Made by a program: the position numbers and the translations under genes
Part shown: one piece after another, positions 40,268 through 49,110 of the stretch
Layout: each line of letters starts with the position of its first letter
Position numbering within the stretch: the stretch's first letter is position 1
Notes under the pieces: generated by a model
Databases searched by the model: none
The model's input: the letters and a program-made list of their open reading frames with translations, nothing else
Told to the model about the DNA's origin: nothing
Assembly: GCA_035873375.1 (NCBI GenBank)
Contig: JAYWMQ010000047.1
Coordinates: 1 to 51,883 of the forward strand
Source: Nitrospirota bacterium
GTDB taxonomy: Bacteria; Nitrospirota; Thermodesulfovibrionia; Thermodesulfovibrionales; JdFR-85
Direction of reading: 5' to 3'
DNA length: 51,883 nt

Positions 40268-41268
40268 TATCGGATCTCCGGGCCAAGCCCTTTGAATATG
40301 ATATCATAAAACTCGCTGCTATTTACCTCAAGAGATATTTTCACGGCCAGGATATCCCTCAACTCCGTGTCTGACAGCAATCCTCTGAGTTTCACCATAT
40401 CCTTTTCAGTTGTGACAACAATCTCAGCCCGCGCCTCCCGAACCCTTTTTATTATCTTTTTAATATCCCTGACCCTGTAGCAGTAGTGGTCCCTGAAGGC
40501 CTTGTGCCCAACAACAGATGCGCCAAGTTCGTCAAGCAGACTCAGGAACTGTCCCGGATTGCCAATGCCTGCAAAGGCAAAAACCCTCTTCTCTTTCAGC
40601 GTGTCAGTCGAAAGTGCCCTGCCATCCAGGGCAACAAGCCCCTCCACACGATAATCCGCATAGAAAACAGCGGCTTTTTCATTATACCTCCTGATGGTCT
40701 TCTCCAGCTCATATTCCTTCTTCCTTGTCTTATTGATTATAATGATGTCCGCCCTCTTCATCTCGGCAACCGGTTCTCTCAGTCTTCCCAGGGGGATCAT
40801 TCTTCCGTTTCCAAAGGGGTTGGTAGCATCAACAATGAGTATATCTGTATCCCTGTGCAGCCTCCAGTGCTGAAACCCGTCATCCAGGATGAATATATCC
40901 CTGTTGCTGGCTATAAGCCCTGCCCTGTATCGGTTTGAGTCCTTTATCACCCAGGCGCCTTTAAGCCGCTCAGCCATCAGGATTGCCTCATCCCCTGCCT
41001 CAGACCATGAGGCAAGGAGTCTGTCACCCTTACTGACTATCACAGAGCCTCTTCCAACACCCTTATACCCCCTTGTTAGGATACAGGGCCTGAGATTTCT
41101 GTTGATGGCCTCCCTGGCAATGGCGATTGCCGTTGGGGTCTTGCCCGTACCTCCAACTGTGAGGTTACCAACGCTCACGACCCTCCCTTCAAGCCTCTTC
41201 TGCGCTGAAAGCCTGTACTTCCTGTGAAGGGAGTACCCCAGATAATAGAGGTATTCAAGAGATGTCAT
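40267..41268 (-). CDS. lpxK: Tetraacyldisaccharide 4'-kinase
   Basis: 333 residues. It phosphorylates the lipid A precursor at the 4' position on the inner face of the inner membrane. The diagnostic P-loop VSVGNLTVGGTGKTPTAIAI lies at about residues 32-51. FILDDGFQHWRLHRDTDILI and NPFGNGRMIPLGRLREP are family hallmarks. The N-terminal anchor is short (YLYYLGYSLHRKYRL). With lptD it shows that the organism makes LPS. Confidence 0.95.
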   Translation of the reverse strand: MTSLEYLYYLGYSLHRKYRLSAQKRLEGRVVSVGNLTVGGTGKTPTAIAIAREAINRNLRPCILTRGYKGVGRGSVIVSKGDRLLASWSEAGDEAILMAERLKGAWVIKDSNRYRAGLIASNRDIFILDDGFQHWRLHRDTDILIVDATNPFGNGRMIPLGRLREPVAEMKRADIIIINKTRKKEYELEKTIRRYNEKAAVFYADYRVEGLVALDGRALSTDTLKEKRVFAFAGIGNPGQFLSLLDELGASVVGHKAFRDHYCYRVRDIKKIIKRVREARAEIVVTTEKDMVKLRGLLSDTELRDILAVKISLEVNSSEFYDIIFKGLGPEIR

Positions 41269-41403
41269 TTAACTATAATACACTATTAAGCAGCATGCCG
41301 GCACCAATGGAAATGGGGACAATCAAAGGGATATGCGGGGTTTTGACTCTCAAACTACAAAGTGGTCAAAATGGTCACTAAAAGATTATCTGATAATTAT
41401 ATC

Positions 41404-41433
41404 TTGACATATCCGGTCATTAAATGTTATTAA
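41404..41433 (+). promoter_or_regulatory. Candidate promoter of the rnf operon
   Basis: A consensus TTGACA (41404-41409), 18 bp and TATTAA (41428-41433), about 40 nt before rnfC. The upstream TGGTCA-AAA-TGGTCA direct repeat (about 41371-41385) could be a regulator site. Confidence 0.5.
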
Positions 41434-41473
41434 TTATACGTTTTTTAACCCCAACGGTTAAACAGGAGGATCA

Positions 41474-42781
41474 ATGGCACTTCTAACTTTTAAGGGCGGA
41501 GTTCATCCCCCGGACCACAAGGAATTATCCTCAGGCATTCCCATAAAAGAGGCCTCTTCACCTTCACGGGTACTTATTCAACTGAGCCAGCATATAGGGG
41601 CACCCTGCAAATGTACTGTACAGATAGGGCAGGAGGTCAAGAAGGGAGATTTGATCGGAGAACCCACAGGTTTTGTCTCGGCTCCTGTTCATACTTCTGT
41701 CTCCGGCAAGGTGGTTGCTCTGATGGACATACCGAATGCAATGGGAAGAATGGTACCTGCAGTCATAATAGACAACAACGGCAAAGAGGAGTGGACCCAG
41801 CTCAGGGACAACCCTGACTACATGAAACTCTCTCCGGAAGAATTAAAGGAAAAGGTAAAGGATGCGGGAATTGTAGGCATGGGTGGCGCCACATTTCCGA
41901 CCCATGTAAAGCTCTCGCCCCCCAAGGAAAAACCCATTGATGTGGTCATCATAAACGGGGCGGAATGTGAGCCCTACCTGACGGCAGACCACAGGTTGAT
42001 GGTGGAAACACCTTCAGACATAATAGAGGGCCTGAAGATTTTAATGAAGGTTCTGGGGGTAAGCAAGGGTTATGTGGGGATCGAAAACAACAAACCCGAT
42101 GCCATAGAAAAGATGAAAGAGGCCTCTTCAGGCGAAGCGAACATAGAGGTAGCGGAGCTTGAGGTTAAATACCCTCAGGGTGCTGAAAAAATGCTGATAA
42201 AGGCCATTATAGACAGGGAGGTACCGGCTGGTGGACTGCCAATGGATATTGGCGTGGTTGTCCAGAATGTCGGCACTGCCGTTGCCGTGTTTGAGGCCTG
42301 CCGTTATGGCAAGCCCCTTATTGAGCGGGTAGTGACTGTCACAGGGCTTGGGGTGAAGAATCCCGGCAACCTCAGGGCAAGAGTCGGCACCCCGGTAAGG
42401 GAGTTGATTGAAGCATGCGGTGGTTTCAATAACAGTCCTGCAAAGGTTATACTTGGAGGCCCGATGATGGGGTTTGCCCAGTATACAATTGATGTGCCTG
42501 TTGCAAAGGGGACATCAGGTGTCCTGGTCATGTCCGAGGAGGAGCATAGCACTTCAGACAAGTACGGCCCCTGCATAAGGTGCGGTAGCTGCATAGACGT
42601 CTGTCCTATGGGCCTTATGCCGTCCATGCTCAGCATATTGTCTGAAAAAGGTTTTTATGAGGAGACAAAGGAGTACAACCTCCTTGACTGTTTTGAGTGC
42701 GGAACCTGCACCTACGTCTGTCCGTCAAAAAGGCCTATTGTTCAGTTTGTTAGGCTTTCAAAATCATTGATTAAGAGGTAA
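41474..42781 (+). CDS. rnfC: Rnf complex subunit C
   Basis: 435 residues, the peripheral NADH/ferredoxin-linking subunit. N-terminal barrel-sandwich (FKGGVHPPDHKELSSG). A Rossmann-like NADH/FMN region carries GIVGMGGATFPTHVKLSPP and INGAECEPYLTADHRLM. Two [4Fe-4S] motifs are at the C-terminus: CIRCGSCIDVCP (about 367-378) and CFECGTCTYVCP (about 406-417). AGGAGG lies 4 nt before the ATG. First gene of rnfCDGEAB, the same order as in Acetobacterium and clostridia. Confidence 0.96.
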   Translation: MALLTFKGGVHPPDHKELSSGIPIKEASSPSRVLIQLSQHIGAPCKCTVQIGQEVKKGDLIGEPTGFVSAPVHTSVSGKVVALMDIPNAMGRMVPAVIIDNNGKEEWTQLRDNPDYMKLSPEELKEKVKDAGIVGMGGATFPTHVKLSPPKEKPIDVVIINGAECEPYLTADHRLMVETPSDIIEGLKILMKVLGVSKGYVGIENNKPDAIEKMKEASSGEANIEVAELEVKYPQGAEKMLIKAIIDREVPAGGLPMDIGVVVQNVGTAVAVFEACRYGKPLIERVVTVTGLGVKNPGNLRARVGTPVRELIEACGGFNNSPAKVILGGPMMGFAQYTIDVPVAKGTSGVLVMSEEEHSTSDKYGPCIRCGSCIDVCPMGLMPSMLSILSEKGFYEETKEYNLLDCFECGTCTYVCPSKRPIVQFVRLSKSLIKR

Positions 42782-42843
42782 AGGAAGCCATTGGTCACCG
42801 GATTTCCTGTCAACGGTTAGCATATTGAAGATAATTTAGTTGC

Positions 42844-42871
42844 AAATGACCAATGATAACTGACTAACGAC
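42844..42871. repeat. Degenerate heptamer repeat before rnfD
   Basis: Four consecutive 7-bp units: AAATGAC, CAATGAT, AACTGAC, TAACGAC. Related to the array before accD, and likewise directly upstream of a start codon region. Confidence 0.55.
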
Positions 42872-42896
42872 TAAATTTTATAAAGGAGCTGATAGC

Positions 42897-43907
42897 ATGG
42901 CAGTGGCAAAGAAAGAACAGGAATTGATAGTAACTGTTAGTCCTCACATCAGAAACGATGAGACGGTCAGCAGGATTATGTGGACAGTGAGTCTCAGCCT
43001 GTTGCCGGCTTTTGTATTCGGGGCGTATTTCTTTGGTCCAAGGGCACTTTATGTAACCGCATTGTGTATAGTCGGGTCTTTTTTCAGTGAATGGCTGGTA
43101 GAGAAGATGACCGGCAAGGAGATAACAATCAGAGACGGAAGTGCCTTTCTGACAGGCCTGCTCCTGGGAATGAACCTGCCGTCCAGCGCCCCTTTCTACA
43201 TTCCCCTGGTGAGCTCCTTTGTGGCAGTAGCTATAACCAAACAGCTATTCGGGGGACTTGGTTACAACATATTCAACCCCGCTCTTATAGGCCGTGCCTT
43301 TGCCCTAATCGCCTGGCCAAGGGCAATGACAACATGGTTTGAACCGACCGCTGCATTTGTCGGGCTTGATGCAAAGACGACTGCAACCCCCCTTGCAATC
43401 CTGAAGGAAGGAGGAATGCAGAAAATTATCGAGGTTTTTGGCGACAAGATGAACCTCTATACAGACCTGTTAATCGGTCACAGGGCAGGCTCACTTGGGG
43501 AAACCTCCGTGATTGCACTCCTTATCGGCGGGGCCTTTCTCCTTTACAAGAGATACATCACCTGGCATATACCCATTTCTTTTCTTGCAACCGTAGCTCT
43601 TATGGCATGGATATTCGGAGGCAGAGAGGGGTTCTTTACCGGAGACCCCATTCTACATCTCTTAAGCGGAGGCTTGATCCTCGGTGCCTTTTTCATGGCC
43701 ACTGATTATGTAACCTGCCCCTCTACCCGAACCGGACAGATAATTTTTGGTATTGGCTGTGGATTGCTTGCAATCCTGATCAGGTTAAAGGCAGGATATC
43801 CAGAGGGGGTAATGTTTGCTATACTCCTGATGAACTGTTTTTCACCGTTGATTGACAGAAACATGAAGTCGAAGGTGTTTGGACTTGCAAAGGAGGCCCA
43901 ACAATGA
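42897..43907 (+). CDS. rnfD: Rnf complex subunit D
   Basis: 336 residues, polytopic inner-membrane protein related to NqrB. Family blocks: DGSAFLTGLLLGMNLP, LFGGLGYNIFNPALIGRAFA and MATDYVTCPSTRTGQIIFG. The likely covalent FMN threonine is in KTTATPLAIL (about residue 162). AAGGAG lies ahead of the ATG, and the stop overlaps rnfG as ATGA. The 115-bp gap from rnfC holds the degenerate heptamer repeat. Confidence 0.96.
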   Translation: MAVAKKEQELIVTVSPHIRNDETVSRIMWTVSLSLLPAFVFGAYFFGPRALYVTALCIVGSFFSEWLVEKMTGKEITIRDGSAFLTGLLLGMNLPSSAPFYIPLVSSFVAVAITKQLFGGLGYNIFNPALIGRAFALIAWPRAMTTWFEPTAAFVGLDAKTTATPLAILKEGGMQKIIEVFGDKMNLYTDLLIGHRAGSLGETSVIALLIGGAFLLYKRYITWHIPISFLATVALMAWIFGGREGFFTGDPILHLLSGGLILGAFFMATDYVTCPSTRTGQIIFGIGCGLLAILIRLKAGYPEGVMFAILLMNCFSPLIDRNMKSKVFGLAKEAQQ

Positions 43908-44572
43908 CCTTTAAGGATATCCTTAAGATAACCATGAACCTTGTGGTATTATATCTTGCAGGTGGCCTCTTGCTGGCTGCTGTATATGCAAAAACGTCCC
44001 CTATTATCTTTAAGAAGAACGAACAGGAGAAGAAAGAGGCCCTGCAGAAGATGATGCCGGAGGCCGACGTTATCGAGAAACTGGGCGACTGGTACCCCCA
44101 TGAAAAACATGCGGAGTACTTTGTGGCAAAGAAGTGCGGGGAGCTAAAGATAAAAAAGATTAAGGATGAAGAGACCGGCAAAGTGAAAGAAGAAAAGGAG
44201 TGTATCAATCCACGCCCGATTGGATACATCGTTCAGACCTTTGGAAAGGGCTATTCAAGTTATATAAACATCCTTTTCTCTGTTGATAATAATTTCAGGG
44301 TACAGAAGATAGACATCCTTCACCATGCTGAAACACCGGGTCTTGGGGATGAAATAGTGCTTGATTACTTCAAAAATCGTTTTAAGGGTAAAGACATTGA
44401 CCATTTGAAGGTCTTAAAGAAAGAGACTACCGAATACATTCAGGCCATTACCGGAGCAACCATTTCATCAAGGGCTGTTGCTGAAGACGGTGTAAGAAAT
44501 GGGCTGGAGTTTTTAGAAAAAGCCCTGAAAGGAGAGGTGAAGCATGAGCCATCAGCATCAAGAGAAGGTTAG
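43904..44572 (+). CDS. rnfG: Rnf complex subunit G
   Basis: 222 residues. One N-terminal helix (LVVLYLAGGLLLAAVYA) and an extracytoplasmic FMN-binding domain. The covalent FMN attachment site is ITGATISSRAVAEDG (about residues 184-198), with HHAETPGLGDEI before it. A Lys/Glu-rich segment at about 75-105 is an insertion-like linker. It overlaps rnfD by 4 bp and rnfE by 29 bp. Confidence 0.95.
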   Translation: MTFKDILKITMNLVVLYLAGGLLLAAVYAKTSPIIFKKNEQEKKEALQKMMPEADVIEKLGDWYPHEKHAEYFVAKKCGELKIKKIKDEETGKVKEEKECINPRPIGYIVQTFGKGYSSYINILFSVDNNFRVQKIDILHHAETPGLGDEIVLDYFKNRFKGKDIDHLKVLKKETTEYIQAITGATISSRAVAEDGVRNGLEFLEKALKGEVKHEPSASREG

Positions 44573-45188
44573 TTACTGGGCAATAGTAAAGAATGGAATA
44601 ATCAAGGAAAATACCATCTTCAGGCTTGTCATCAGCCTTTGTCCGGCTATAGCCGTTACCAACAGTGTAAAGAATGGTTTTTTATTAGGCGCTGCCGTGG
44701 TATTTGTTCAGGCTATGGTTAACTCAACAGTAGCCCTTTTGAGAAACTTTATCCATCCCAGGATCAGGATCCCGATATTTATGCTCATCATCTCAGGCTG
44801 GGTTACAGTTGTTGATATGCTTATGGCTGCCTATGCACGGGCTGCATACAAGGAGATTGGGCTCTACATCCAGATAATCGTTGCCTTTGCCTCCATCCTT
44901 GCACGTGCTGAGGTGTTTGCGAGCAAGAACAAGGTTGGAGCATCATTTTTCGATGGAATCGGATCAGGCCTTGGCTTTCTCGTAGCCCTTGTTACCATCA
45001 GTTTCTTCAGAGAACTTTTGGGTAAAGGCACCCTTATCGGATTTACCATAGTACCGGTCAAACCTATGCTTATCATGATCCTGCCTGCAGGTGGCTTTCT
45101 GGTAACAGGCCTGCTGATGGGATTCTTCAACTGGATTGATATGAAGTTTTACGGCGGAAAGGGTGCAGGAGGCGTCGGTGGACACTGA
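44544..45188 (+). CDS. rnfE: Rnf complex subunit E
   Basis: 214 residues, six-helix membrane subunit related to NqrD. Signature NTIFRLVISLCPAIAVTNSV near the start, then LLRNFIHPRIRIPIFMLIIS and ILARAEVFASKN, with the conserved Cys in LCPA that helps hold the intramembrane iron centre. GGAGAGG lies ahead of the ATG inside rnfG. It is partner to RnfA. Confidence 0.96.
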   Translation: MSHQHQEKVSYWAIVKNGIIKENTIFRLVISLCPAIAVTNSVKNGFLLGAAVVFVQAMVNSTVALLRNFIHPRIRIPIFMLIISGWVTVVDMLMAAYARAAYKEIGLYIQIIVAFASILARAEVFASKNKVGASFFDGIGSGLGFLVALVTISFFRELLGKGTLIGFTIVPVKPMLIMILPAGGFLVTGLLMGFFNWIDMKFYGGKGAGGVGGH

Positions 45189-45238
45189 TTTGATTTGCCG
45201 TTTGTTACAATGACAACTTCAGTATTTCGGAGGATATG

Positions 45239-45832
45239 ATGGAAAAGGAATTCTTAAAACTTTTTGAGCTGTTTATAGCAGCCTCGGTCATAAACAATTT
45301 TGTCTTTACAAGGTTTCTCGGTCTCTGTATCTTCTTTGGTGTTTCAAAGAAGATGGAGACGGCAATCGGGATGAGCATAACATTTACAGCAGTCATGGTT
45401 GTTTCTGCAGCATTGAGTTGGCTTGTCTTTTTCTATATAATGATTCCCCTTGAGATTACGTTCCTGAAGATAGTTATTTTTATAGGAATTGTTGCTGCCT
45501 TTGTTCAGGCATCAGATACAATAATGAGGAAGATAAGTCCGGGATTATACTATAAGTTGGGTGTTTATCTTGCCCTTATCGCAACTAACTGTATCATTAT
45601 TGCAGTTCCCTTGATAAATGCCGGAGAAAAGCATACCTTTATCGAGAGTCTTGTGTTCGGTCTTGGCTCCGGAATAGGTTTTGGTCTGGCGCTGACCATA
45701 ATGGCAAGTATCCGCGAAAAGCTTGAGCTTGCAGATGTGCCGAGGCCCTTCAGGGGCATGCCGATTGCCTGGGTTACTACAGCTTTGATAGCACTGGCAT
45801 TTACAGGTTTTTCAGGACTGATAACGCTATAA
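45239..45832 (+). CDS. rnfA: Rnf complex subunit A
   Basis: 197 residues, six-helix membrane subunit related to NqrE. ASVINNFVFTRFLGLCIFFG carries the conserved Cys near the start; VYLALIATNCIIIAVPLINA carries the second. ATGs occur at 45236 and 45239; CGGAGG at 45228-45233 suits the second better. RnfA and RnfE form an inverted pair around the central iron-sulfur site. Confidence 0.95.
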   Translation: MEKEFLKLFELFIAASVINNFVFTRFLGLCIFFGVSKKMETAIGMSITFTAVMVVSAALSWLVFFYIMIPLEITFLKIVIFIGIVAAFVQASDTIMRKISPGLYYKLGVYLALIATNCIIIAVPLINAGEKHTFIESLVFGLGSGIGFGLALTIMASIREKLELADVPRPFRGMPIAWVTTALIALAFTGFSGLITL

Positions 45833-45909
45833 CACAATTAGAGAGAGAAGCCTGAATTATATTATAATAGCCTAAAGACTGATGACCTGAATGATGGAGG
45901 TATTGGAGG

Positions 45910-47085
45910 ATGATGGATTTTCAGAGCATTTCAGAGATAATAAATACTATTAGAGGCCTCGACCTCACAAACATAATCAACCTTATCCCCCTTCCCCACG
46001 CAGGGGTGGGTGGAGGCATTGAGGCCAAGGAGAGTGTCGACTTAGTATCGACTCTGGAATTTACATTCATATTTGTACTTGGAGTGGGAGCCACATTTGG
46101 AATGGGGCTGGCCTTTGCGGCAAAGAAGTTTGCAGTGAAGAAAGACCCGAGGGTTGAGCAGGTGCGTGAAGTCCTTGCAAGTGCTCACTGCGGGGCCTGC
46201 GGCTATGCAGGATGTGAACAATATGCAGAGGCGGTTGTTTCAAACCCCGACGTCTCCCCGAACCTCTGCACACCGGGTGGGGCCAAGACCGCAGAACTGG
46301 TTGCCATGATTACCGGAAAGAAGGCAGAGGCTGCAGAGCCGATATTCTCAAGAATCATGTGCCAGGGAGACTGGCATAAGTCGGCAAAGAGGTTTAAGTA
46401 TGAAGGAGTGGCAGACTGCAGGGCAGTTGTCCTGGCAGGCGGCGGTGACAAGTCATGTGTCTATGGATGTCTCGGATACGCTACATGCGTGAGGGCATGT
46501 CCCTTTGATGCCATACATATGAATGAAGACCACATTCCGGTTGTTGATATAACAAAATGCACGGGATGCCGCAAGTGCGAGTCTGCCTGCCCGAAAAAGG
46601 TTATCGAAATACTGCCGGCCGGCAAGGCAGTGGTAGTTGCCTGCCATTCAAAGGACCGCGGTGCTGAAACGAGAAAGAACTGTCAGGTCGGCTGCATTGC
46701 CTGCGGTGTCTGTGTGAAGATCTGCCCCTTTGATGCAGCAAAGGTTGAAGACAGCCTTTCACGCATCGATCTTGATAAATGCCGCGTCTGTGGCCTGTGT
46801 GTAAAAAAGTGCCCGACAAAGGCGATTGTGGATTATATACCGGAAAGGTCCAGGGCCTATGTTCTCAGAGACAAGTGCATCGGCTGTAATATGTGCATGA
46901 AGGTATGTCCTGTAAATGCTGCCGAGGGCGAACTGAAGAAGGTGCATACAATTGACCAGGGCAAGTGTATCGGCTGCGGTATCTGTACTGCAAGGTGTCC
47001 TAAACAGGCCATTGACGGGACATTTAATGCCCAGGAAGTCTTTGCAAAGGCAGAAGAAAAGAAAAAGAAGAAGGCAGCAGCTTAA
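45910..47085 (+). CDS. rnfB: Rnf complex subunit B, extended polyferredoxin
   Basis: 391 residues. A membrane helix at about 50-70 follows an unusual ~45-residue N-terminal stretch. Next comes the RnfB-type cluster HCGACGYAGCEQYAEAV with a later Cys in NLCTPGG. Six ferredoxin-like Cys motifs follow: CLGYATCVRACP, CTGCRKCESACP, CIACGVCVKICP, CRVCGLCVKKCP, CIGCNMCMKVCP and CIGCGICTARCP. Up to seven [4Fe-4S] clusters are predicted. It is the entry point for ferredoxin electrons. GGAGG lies 9 nt before the ATG. The poly-Lys tail is odd but common in this subunit. Convergent with hydA 12 bp away. Confidence 0.95.
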   Translation: MMDFQSISEIINTIRGLDLTNIINLIPLPHAGVGGGIEAKESVDLVSTLEFTFIFVLGVGATFGMGLAFAAKKFAVKKDPRVEQVREVLASAHCGACGYAGCEQYAEAVVSNPDVSPNLCTPGGAKTAELVAMITGKKAEAAEPIFSRIMCQGDWHKSAKRFKYEGVADCRAVVLAGGGDKSCVYGCLGYATCVRACPFDAIHMNEDHIPVVDITKCTGCRKCESACPKKVIEILPAGKAVVVACHSKDRGAETRKNCQVGCIACGVCVKICPFDAAKVEDSLSRIDLDKCRVCGLCVKKCPTKAIVDYIPERSRAYVLRDKCIGCNMCMKVCPVNAAEGELKKVHTIDQGKCIGCGICTARCPKQAIDGTFNAQEVFAKAEEKKKKKAAA

Positions 47086-47097
47086 AAACTCCTCTGC

Positions 47098-48369
47098 TTA
47101 CAGCCTTACAATATGCACAGAGCAGGATATGCAGGGGTCGTAGGCCCGGACAAGTGTCTCAAGTGCCGGTTTTATATCAGTGGTGTCCTTTATAAGAGCC
47201 TCTGCCATAATCATGAGGGTACGCTCCATATCCGAGAGATTCATGGCAGTGGGTGTGGTTATGTCTCCCCCGGTTACATAACCTTTCTCATCAAAGGTGT
47301 AGGTATGTATAAGCATACCCCTCGGTGCCTCAATAGCTGCCGTACCCGTAGCCGCCACCGGGCTGAACTCAGCCGTTATGCCGCCATCCTGTCCCTCGGG
47401 AAGGTCAATATCCAGCAGATCACCTATGATCTCCACCACCCTCTCAAGGGAAAAGAGTATCTCAACGCCCTGAGCCATGTTATTCATATAGGTACTCCGG
47501 CTCTTCATGATGCCGAGTCTCTTCAAAAGGGCCCCTGCACTGCCCTTGAGCTTACTGCCGGAGTTGAGAATCCGCGGCAGGGCTCCGACCATGAAAGGCT
47601 CCTCACCGTAAAGGGTGTGCTTTGTGTAAGAGGGAGGAAGGGCTGATTCATGGAACTTTTGGTAAAAGTCCCTTACCGGCACCTTCTCTTTACCATTTAC
47701 GAGGATATCACCACCGGTATAGCCATAATCCCTGCCTGCAAGTGAAACCCAGTTACTGACCCCGACAAGGGGTGTGTATTGAAGGGTGGGAATCTCTTTT
47801 GACAGAAAACGCAATACTTCATCTATAAGGGGCGCTGCCTCCTGCTGGATACGCTTAAGACCTTCACTTGAAGGACCTGCACTCATACCGCCCACTACAG
47901 GCGTTATCTGATGAATCGCCCTCCCGCCGACACACTCCTGCATCCTGTTACCAATGCCCTTTACCTTAAACCCCAGAGAAGCAGCATCAGGTAAATCCCT
48001 GGCCATATCCACAAAAGAGCCGTAACCGTAATAATCCGGCAGGGCAAGCAGAAAGAGATGCAGCCCGTGACTCTCAAGCGTCTCAGCATGAAGCAGAAGC
48101 TCCCTTAAAAGCACTGCCTCCCTCGGCACCTTTACACCAAAGGCGTCCTCTATGGCCATTACCGAGATGACCCTGTGTGAGGCAGAGCATATGGAGCATA
48201 TCCTTGAGACTATGGTGGGCACGTCATTAAAATGCCTTCCCACAATGAGCTTTTCAAACAACCTCGGAGGAGTAAGTATGTCGAGTTCTACAGACTCCAC
48301 ACGACTACCTTTTATCTTAAGGCCGATACTCCCATGTCCTTCTACCCTGCTTATCAGTTCTTTTTTCAT
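47098..48369 (-). CDS. hydA: [NiFe] hydrogenase large subunit, sulfhydrogenase alpha type (group 3b)
   Basis: 423 residues. The NiFe site ligands are in RICSICSASHRV (N-terminal) and DPCISCSVH (C-terminal). Only four residues, IVRL, follow the last His. I recall the Pyrococcus furiosus soluble hydrogenase I alpha subunit having a similar four-residue peptide that is removed on maturation. An in-frame TTG at 48384 exists, but the ATG at 48369, with AAAGAGG upstream and a TAATG join to hydD, is preferred. It oxidises or produces H2 in the cytoplasm. Confidence 0.93.
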   Translation of the reverse strand: MKKELISRVEGHGSIGLKIKGSRVESVELDILTPPRLFEKLIVGRHFNDVPTIVSRICSICSASHRVISVMAIEDAFGVKVPREAVLLRELLLHAETLESHGLHLFLLALPDYYGYGSFVDMARDLPDAASLGFKVKGIGNRMQECVGGRAIHQITPVVGGMSAGPSSEGLKRIQQEAAPLIDEVLRFLSKEIPTLQYTPLVGVSNWVSLAGRDYGYTGGDILVNGKEKVPVRDFYQKFHESALPPSYTKHTLYGEEPFMVGALPRILNSGSKLKGSAGALLKRLGIMKSRSTYMNNMAQGVEILFSLERVVEIIGDLLDIDLPEGQDGGITAEFSPVAATGTAAIEAPRGMLIHTYTFDEKGYVTGGDITTPTAMNLSDMERTLMIMAEALIKDTTDIKPALETLVRAYDPCISCSVHIVRL

Positions 48370-49109
48370 TATCCTCTTTCCCAAAAGAGATCAAACCTCT
48401 TCTTTATCTCATCCTCACCAAGCCCTATCTGCCTGAATATCTCTGTAAGTGCCTCCCTGTTTGCATCCTCATAAGCACCGAAACAGCCGTCACACGGCCT
48501 GCCCACTGACGGCTGCCTTGCACCGCAGCCCGCCCTTGTAACAGGCCCGAGGCAGGGAAGCCCCCTGTATCTGAGCAGACACTCATTACCCTTCATCTTG
48601 CACTCCATACAAAGCGGATAATTGGGCACCTCAGGCACCACACCCCTGAGCAGATATCCCAGGCAGTGCATAAGATAACCCTTCTCTATAGGACACCCCG
48701 GAATTGAAAAGTCCACAGGGACAACATCGCTGACCGGTCGAGGAAACCCTGAAATAAACCCCTCGCCTGTTTCAGGATAGACATCCCTTAACCAGCCCTT
48801 CCTCTTCTTCGGCCCCCGTGCCACCACACCGCCCGTACATGCGCAGGTGCCTATGGCAACAAGGTATTTGACCTTTTTTCTCAGGCCCCTCAGAAACCCG
48901 GCCTCTCCTGCCTGGGTGACAGCCCCTTCCACAAGTGCGATGTCAGGGCTCATGCCTGTAGCCGGCATGGCAACGTTGAGGTCAACCACCTCAACGAGGT
49001 CAAGCAGCTTAAGGAGGTCCTCCTCAAGATTGGTTATCTCAAGGATGTCTCCCGAACAGGATGTCAGGGAGTAAAGCCCCAACCTGGGTTTTTCCTTAGC
49101 CTTTGTCAT
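48369..49109 (-). CDS. hydD: [NiFe] hydrogenase small subunit, delta type
   Basis: 246 residues. It holds the proximal and further iron-sulfur clusters next to the NiFe site. TSCSGD near residue 17, AIGTCACTGGV (about 88), IPGCPIEKG (about 138) and three later Cys groups (CMECKMKGNECLLRYRG, LPCLGPVTRAGCGARQP, RPCDGCFG) match the group 3 small-subunit pattern. GGAG lies 10 nt ahead of the ATG. It starts 1 bp after the hydG stop. Confidence 0.93.
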   Translation of the reverse strand: MTKAKEKPRLGLYSLTSCSGDILEITNLEEDLLKLLDLVEVVDLNVAMPATGMSPDIALVEGAVTQAGEAGFLRGLRKKVKYLVAIGTCACTGGVVARGPKKRKGWLRDVYPETGEGFISGFPRPVSDVVPVDFSIPGCPIEKGYLMHCLGYLLRGVVPEVPNYPLCMECKMKGNECLLRYRGLPCLGPVTRAGCGARQPSVGRPCDGCFGAYEDANREALTEIFRQIGLGEDEIKKRFDLFWERG

Positions 49110-49110
49110 A

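Noticed and set aside
41371..41385. Direct repeat TGGTCA-AAA-TGGTCA upstream of rnfC as a redox-regulator site
   Set aside because: It does not match the palindromic Rex or FNR consensus. It is mentioned only as a possible site with the promoter.
45863..45868. TATAAT in the rnfA-rnfB gap as an internal promoter
   Set aside because: No -35 element at suitable distance; AT-rich gap, chance is likely.
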